Shown in pieces: positions 59,933 to 64,000 of a DNA stretch of 64,000 bases (its first letter is position 1; each line of letters opens with the position of its first letter). Position numbers and translations under genes: made by a program. This DNA comes from Vibrio cidicii (GTDB taxonomy: Bacteria; Pseudomonadota; Gammaproteobacteria; Enterobacterales; Vibrionaceae). The stretch is from NCBI RefSeq assembly GCF_009763805.1, contig NZ_CP046803.1:186001-250000 (forward strand), written 5' to 3'. The notes beneath the pieces were generated by a model. It did no database searches, had not been told where the DNA came from, and was given only the letters and a program-made list of their open reading frames with translations.

Positions 59933-61024
59933 ATGACAAATTATTACGCCGAAATTACGGGTTGGGGAAAATGCCTGCCTCCCGCTACCTTGTCAAATGA
60001 TGATCTGAGTACGTTTCTTGAAACGTCGGACGAATGGATTCGCACCCGCACCGGGATTGCCAATCGTCGTATCAGCCATGTAAATACCTCGGAATTGGCC
60101 ACCGTTGCGGCTCGCCATGCGCTTGCGCGTGCTGGGCTTGACGCTGCGGATATTGATCTGATTATTGTTGCTACCTGTTCACCAGATTCGCTTATTCCCA
60201 ATATTGCTTCGTTGGTTCAAAGGAATTTGGGTATCGAAGCGGCGGCAGCGTTTGACTTGAATGCCGCTTGTACGGGCTTTGTTTACGGGCTAGAAACGGG
60301 CACACGCTTAATTCAATCTGGCGCTTATCGCCACGCACTTATCATTGGGGCAGAGCGTCTCTCTTTCTATATCGATTGGGCGATGCGCGATACCGCTGTG
60401 CTGTTTGGCGACGGTGCGGGCGCGGTGGTTTTATCAAGAACGGAGCACGCGGTTGGTCTGCAAAGTGCGAAAATCGGCTGTGATGCCAATGGCCGCGACA
60501 TTCTCTCTGTGCCGAAATTTGGCACTTCCATGGATCGTTTCGCCGCAGATAACGGCTTTTGGGCGTTCAACTTCGTTGGTAAAGAGATCTTCAAACGTGC
60601 TGTGAAGGGCATGAGCAGCGCCGCTGCACACGTACTAGCCACGGCTGAAATGAGTAAAGACGATATTGACGTGGTGATTCCGCACCAAGCGAATATCCGT
60701 ATTATCCAGACTTTGTGCGATCTCGCGGGGATTGAGCAGAAAAAGGCGTTCATTAATATTGATAAATATGGCAACACCTCGGCGGCCACGGTGCCGATCG
60801 CGCTGTGTGAGGCGGTAGAGCAGGGCCATATTAAAGCGGGTGACAATATTTTGCTCGCTGCGTTTGGCGCAGGCCTAACCTGGGGCGCAGGGCTGATCAA
60901 ATGGGGTGAGCGTGTTGAACCTATCGCTCAAAGCGATGCTGCACTTCCACCATGTGATCAAAGCGCTCTTGAGCTGCTAAAAAATGCGATTGAGCTTTGT
61001 CACAGCCGAGAATCACGAAGCTAA
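59933..61024 (+). CDS. 3-oxoacyl-ACP synthase III (unlinked FabH paralog)
   Basis: 363 residues from the ATG at 59933, which follows AGGTCTAAG; a start at 59888 would add residues that match nothing. The thiolase-fold triad is complete: Cys in [14 protein letters not shown] (about residue 113), His in [10 protein letters not shown], Asn in [13 protein letters not shown]. It is about 40 residues longer than the housekeeping FabH, with extra residues after GLIKWGER. It lies away from the fab operon and so is likely the second, specialised KAS III of vibrios. Confidence 0.9.
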   Translation: MTNYYAEITGWGKCLPPATLSNDDLSTFLETSDEWIRTRTGIANRRISHVNTSELATVAARHALARAGLDAADIDLIIVATCSPDSLIPNIASLVQRNLGIEAAAAFDLNAACTGFVYGLETGTRLIQSGAYRHALIIGAERLSFYIDWAMRDTAVLFGDGAGAVVLSRTEHAVGLQSAKIGCDANGRDILSVPKFGTSMDRFAADNGFWAFNFVGKEIFKRAVKGMSSAAAHVLATAEMSKDDIDVVIPHQANIRIIQTLCDLAGIEQKKAFINIDKYGNTSAATVPIALCEAVEQGHIKAGDNILLAAFGAGLTWGAGLIKWGERVEPIAQSDAALPPCDQSALELLKNAIELCHSRESRS

Positions 61025-61049
61025 AACTATGATTGAAAAACAATGATTA

Positions 61050-61083
61050 AAAAACGAGGGAGCCTTAGGCTCCCTCGTTTTTG
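61050..61083. terminator. Strong bidirectional terminator
   Basis: AAAACGAGGGAGCC pairs with GGCTCCCTCGTTTT around tta, with T-runs on both strands, between the convergent FabH and CoA-disulfide reductase genes. Confidence 0.95.
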
Positions 61084-61109
61084 TTGGCGTTGTAGCGCGA
61101 ATCTAGTTT

Positions 61110-62814
61110 TTACTGCTGAGCAAATAAGTAAGTACGGTAGCCACCAATCAGGTTGCGGGCTTTAAAACCGTTGTTGACCAGTTGACGATACGCGACGTTA
61201 CCACGCAGACCGACCTGACAATAGATGATGATCTCTTTGTCTTTTGGAAGCTCGTGCATACGCTGGCGCAGTTGGTCAACGGGAATGTTTACGTCGCCAG
61301 GCAAGTGATTGCCGTTGTCACGTTTCGCTAGGATTTCTAACATCCAGCAGGAGTTGCTGCTCATTCAGTTCTGCTAACTGGTCGAAATGAATCGGTGTCG
61401 AATCCCCTTTCATGATATTTGCCGCAACAAACGCTGCTTGGTTAATCACGTCTTTGGCACTGCCGAATGGAGGAGCGTAGGTCAGCTCTAAGTGTTGGAG
61501 ATCGAGCACTGTCATGCCCGCACGCTGAGCGACGGCCATCACGTCAATCCGTTTATCTACGCCATCTTTACCAACGGCTTGCGCGCCGAAAATTTTGCCT
61601 GTTTGTGGGTCAAATAGCAGCTTAAATGAGACTATCTCTGCACCGGGATAGTAGCTAGCATGGCTAGCAGTGTGCACGTACACTTTTTCATAAGTGACAC
61701 CGTCGCGTTTTAGCTGTTTCTCATTTTTGCCTGTTGACGCTACGGCTAAATCAAAAACCTTACAAATCGCGGTTCCTTGAGTGCCTTGATAACGCTCGCT
61801 GCGACCAAGCATGTTGTCCGCCGCCATACGGCCTTGACGGTTGGCTGGGCCAGCTAGGGGAACCAAGGTTTGTTTGCCTGTGACAAAATCTTGCTCTTCA
61901 ACCGCGTCGCCGACTGCATAGATAAACGGATCACTGGTTTGCATAAATTCGTTGGTGCGAATACCACCAAGCTCACCGATCTCAAGTTCGGCCTCGCGTG
62001 CAAGTTTGGTTTCTGGGCGCACCCCAATCGCCATAATCAACACATCGGTACGCAAAGTTTCACCGTTATTGAGTGAAAGCGTCAGCTCACCTTGCATATG
62101 GCGATGCGCTTCGTTTTCACCAGACTCGACACTGACAATGTGCTCTGTCGGGTGATACTCAACCGCTTCTAGTGCCACGCCCAAGCGTAAGTCGATGCCC
62201 TTTTGTCGGATTTCGGCATGAACGAAACCTGCCATCTCTTTGTCAACCGGTGTCATCACTTGATCGGCCATCTCAATCAATGTGGTTTCTATTCCCAATT
62301 GATGAAACGCTTCCATCATCTCCAGACCGATGAATCCGCCGCCAATTACGGTCGCGTGTTCTGGTTTGTTCATCTGAATGGTTTTGATGATGCGATCCAT
62401 ATCTGGAATATTACGCAGTGAGTGGGTCAGCGGGTTGTCTATGCCCGGGATAGGTGGAACGACAGGACCAGCCCCAGGGCTGAGTAAGAGAAAGTCGTAG
62501 CTTTCTTGATACTCAGAGCCGTCGAGTAAATTTTTCACGCTGATGGTTTTTTCTTCGCGATTGATGGAAAGAACTTCATTCATCACTCGCACATCGACAT
62601 TAAAGCGGGCTAAAAAGCTCTCTGGTGTTTGCAACAGTAATTTACTGCGATCAGTGATGTCACCACCAATGTGGTAAGGTAAACCACAGTTGGCAAATGA
62701 GACAAATTCGCCGCGCTCAAACATGATGATATGCGCGTCTTCACTGAGACGGCGTGCACGAGCTGCTGCTGAGGCGCCACCTGCGACACCACCAATGATC
62801 ACGATTTTTGTCAT
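61110..62814 (-). CDS. CoA-disulfide reductase with C-terminal rhodanese domain (one frameshift)
   Basis: About 567 residues after repair, from the ATG at 62814 (MTKIVIIGGVAGGASAAARA, FAD-binding). The redox cysteine is C43 in SFANCGLPYHIGG, the CoADR signature. An NAD-binding GGGFIGLEMMEAF and the dimer domain follow, then a rhodanese domain with the catalytic loop YCQVGLRG. The break is between LLLDVRNPSE and the rest of the rhodanese domain. Removing one base from GTTTC on the plus strand (61322-61326; GAAAC in coding sense) gives PSERDNGNHLPG. It probably reduces CoA or protein persulfides. Confidence 0.92.
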
Positions 62815-62883
62815 GTAATAAAACCTCATTATTTTGACGGCACACAATAGCAGTGCGTTCACATAGCTATTGCGGCCACATCG

Positions 62884-63069
62884 TCATTTAAAGCCAAGTT
62901 TTTTGAGAAATAGGGCGGCCGGACAAAATCCAGTGAATGCACTTTGGATTAAGTTGACGCCGACAAATACGGTTAACCATACAAAATTAGTATGCACATA
63001 GGTTGTGAGCAAGAGCGATAATAAAACCATGCTGCCTGCAATTATACGAACTCCGTTATCTACCGTCAT
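62884..63069 (-). CDS. DUF2892 small membrane protein
   Basis: 61 residues with two membrane segments and the family's FCP motif (SAFTGFCPAALFLKKLG). It is usually found with rhodaneses and persulfide regulators (YgaP-like). It lies upstream of the CoA-disulfide reductase in the same transcript, divergent from the ArsR sensor. Confidence 0.88.
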   Translation of the reverse strand: MTVDNGVRIIAGSMVLLSLLLTTYVHTNFVWLTVFVGVNLIQSAFTGFCPAALFLKKLGFK

Positions 63070-63113
63070 GATGTCACCTCCACGTGTTTAATGGTGTTAC
63101 TCTAAACTCTAAT

Positions 63114-63129
63114 ATTAGATATGTCTAAT
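63114..63129. promoter_or_regulatory. Dyad operator 1 of the persulfide-response regulator
   Basis: ATTAGA-TATG-TCTAAT is a perfect inverted repeat in the divergent promoter region, typical of ArsR-family operators. Confidence 0.65.
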
Positions 63130-63139
63130 AAAAATTAAT

Positions 63140-63163
63140 CTAATTTCAATTAAGCTAAATTAG
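63140..63163. promoter_or_regulatory. Dyad operator 2 of the persulfide-response regulator
   Basis: CTAATTT and AAATTAG are a perfect inverted repeat ten bases apart. Together with the first dyad they could control both divergent transcripts. Confidence 0.5.
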
Positions 63164-63219
63164 AATTGACTAAATTTGTTAATTCAGTAAACTCTAAATC
63201 ATGTACTTAGGAGGTGGCT

Positions 63220-63534
63220 ATGCATCGTGAAGATTCAATTAATCTAAAGCAAATGCGCGGTAGTGCACATGAGGTTTCTGAATTGCTTAAGGTGATGGCT
63301 CATCCTGAACGTTTAATGGTGCTGTGCCAGTTAACGAGCGGTGAAGTTGGCGTGGGTCAATTGCAACAGAGCTCAACATTGAGTCAGTCTGCGTTCTCAC
63401 AACATCTCACTTTGTTGAGAAAGCACGGTTTAGTCAAAGCGCGAAAAGAGTCACAACAGGTTTTCTACTCTTTGGCAGATGTGCGTGTTGCACAGTTAAT
63501 CAGTAATTTACAGTATGTTTTTTGTCATAATTAA
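63220..63534 (+). CDS. ArsR-family persulfide sensor (SqrR/BigR/HlyU-type)
   Basis: 104 residues from the ATG at 63220 behind GGAGGT. Winged-helix DNA-binding part (TLSQSAFSQHLTLLRKHGLV, then KESQQVFYSL). Two cysteines, C36 in LMVLCQL and C102 in YVFCHN, take the places of the dithiol pair that senses persulfides in SqrR, BigR and V. cholerae HlyU. No arsenic-type metal site is seen. It sits between the reductase branch and the sulfur-channel branch and probably represses both. Confidence 0.9.
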   Translation: MHREDSINLKQMRGSAHEVSELLKVMAHPERLMVLCQLTSGEVGVGQLQQSSTLSQSAFSQHLTLLRKHGLVKARKESQQVFYSLADVRVAQLISNLQYVFCHN

Positions 63535-63543
63535 GAGGCTTAT

Positions 63544-63969
63544 ATGGCGTTTATCATTCCTTGGGAATCGTTAGCAGGAGGCGTTTTACTTGGTCTATCA
63601 GCACTAATAATGCTAGTGCTTAATGGGAAAGTTGCCGGCATCAGTGGGATTTTGACCGGGTTATTAACCCCCAAATCACGCGACTTTGCTTGGCGTTTAA
63701 TGTTTGTTGTCGGCATGATCGCCGGAGGTGTGGCTGCCGTGACTTTCGGCATGGCGCATTTGCCAGCAGCTTCGTCTCTAGGCGGTTCCTCAGTCATGTT
63801 GGCATTAGCGGGTTTAGTCGTGGGGGTTGGCACACGGTTAGGAAATGGATGCACGAGTGGCCATGGTATTTGTGGTATTGGCCGTTTATCAACACGATCG
63901 ATGGTGGCGACAGGTGTGTTTATGTCAGTCGCTGCGGTGACGGTGTTTATCAGACTTCATTTGATCTAA
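63544..63969 (+). CDS. YeeE/YedE-family sulfur transporter, first half
   Basis: 141 residues with four membrane segments and the family's GxRLGNGCTSGHGICGIGRLS motif (VGVGTRLGNGCTSGHGICG), whose Cys relays thiosulfate or persulfide sulfur. The family occurs as one long or two half-length proteins; here it is the half-length form. It starts nine bases after the ArsR stop. Confidence 0.9.
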   Translation: MAFIIPWESLAGGVLLGLSALIMLVLNGKVAGISGILTGLLTPKSRDFAWRLMFVVGMIAGGVAAVTFGMAHLPAASSLGGSSVMLALAGLVVGVGTRLGNGCTSGHGICGIGRLSTRSMVATGVFMSVAAVTVFIRLHLI

Positions 63970-63988
63970 TTTCCTAAGGCGTAACTCA

Positions 63989-64000
63989 ATGAACAACTTT
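63989..64000 (+). CDS. Start of the next gene, probably the second YeeE/YedE half (cut by the window end)
   Basis: Only the first four codons (MNNF) are present, with CTAAGGCG upstream. The identity is inferred from the paired half-length layout. Confidence 0.5.

Noticed and set aside
60367..60900. 177-residue ORF on the minus strand inside the FabH gene
   Set aside because: It is a shadow of the strongly coding plus strand. It has no ribosome-binding site and no family features.
1052..61326. Programmed ribosomal frameshifting at GTTTC
   Set aside because: Fifteen cases in one window, in unrelated genes, with two complementary sense sequences, do not fit a mRNA slippery site. Most of these families have no known frameshifting.

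Overview
The window looks like gamma-proteobacterial DNA from the genus Vibrio, most likely the V. vulnificus group and probably the second chromosome. The markers are a Qrr quorum-sensing small RNA with its own sigma-54 promoter, a TtpC-type TonB cluster, an unlinked FabH next to trxC, many chemoreceptors and diguanylate cyclases, and a low-to-moderate GC content. The genus call is firm. The species and replicon are inference.

Layout. 0.1-3.2 kb: two paralogous PEGA-domain exported proteins, the second with a formylglycine-enzyme-like domain. 3.2-8.5 kb: a FAN1-like VRR-NUC nuclease, an OFA-family transporter, a small membrane protein and DcuC. 8.6-9.8 kb: a complete IS630-family element. 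9.9-17.0 kb: an amino-acid-type binding protein, a TauE/SafE permease, a dCache chemoreceptor, a PLP decarboxylase, a MAPEG protein, a START protein and a YqfB amidohydrolase. 17.06-17.30 kb: LuxO site, sigma-54 promoter and Qrr sRNA. 17.3-22.8 kb: secreted proteins (M9 collagenase, M6 protease, OmpA-like). 22.8-23.7 kb: RES/Xre toxin-antitoxin. 23.9-36.0 kb: three identical tRNA-Cys genes and one tRNA-Leu separating two gene blocks, one a GH31 lipoprotein, peptide-type ABC importer and ferric-siderophore reductase, the other a PAS protein with a CZB chemoreceptor. 36.2-45.4 kb: lipase, cyclic-di-GMP enzymes, a cytochrome c, a protease/beta-barrel protein and an Aer-like chemoreceptor. 46.4-51.3 kb: a TtpC-ExbB-ExbD-TonB-TPR operon behind a Fur-box-like site. 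51.4-59.3 kb: a Dcu carrier, another chemoreceptor, a MATE pump, an AraC regulator and an MFS carrier. 59.3-64.0 kb: TrxC, FabH and a persulfide-response cluster (CoA-disulfide reductase/rhodanese, DUF2892, ArsR sensor, YeeE/YedE channel).

The most striking feature is not a gene. Fifteen +1 frameshifts break fourteen otherwise well-conserved genes. Every one is repaired by removing one base from a GTTTC/GAAAC pentamer, giving GTTC/GAAC, and on the GTTC strand the next base is always G or T. None falls in a longer homopolymer. The pattern occurs on both strands and in both sense orientations, so it points to a DNA-level, sequence-specific cause: either consistent miscalling at a modified motif or a motif-directed insertion process. 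I annotate each such gene as one reading frame and give the position of the shift.

Functionally the region is a mosaic of sensing (five chemoreceptor or PAS proteins and two GGDEF proteins), nutrient capture (C4-dicarboxylates, peptides, siderophore iron), secreted hydrolases and sulfur-stress defence.
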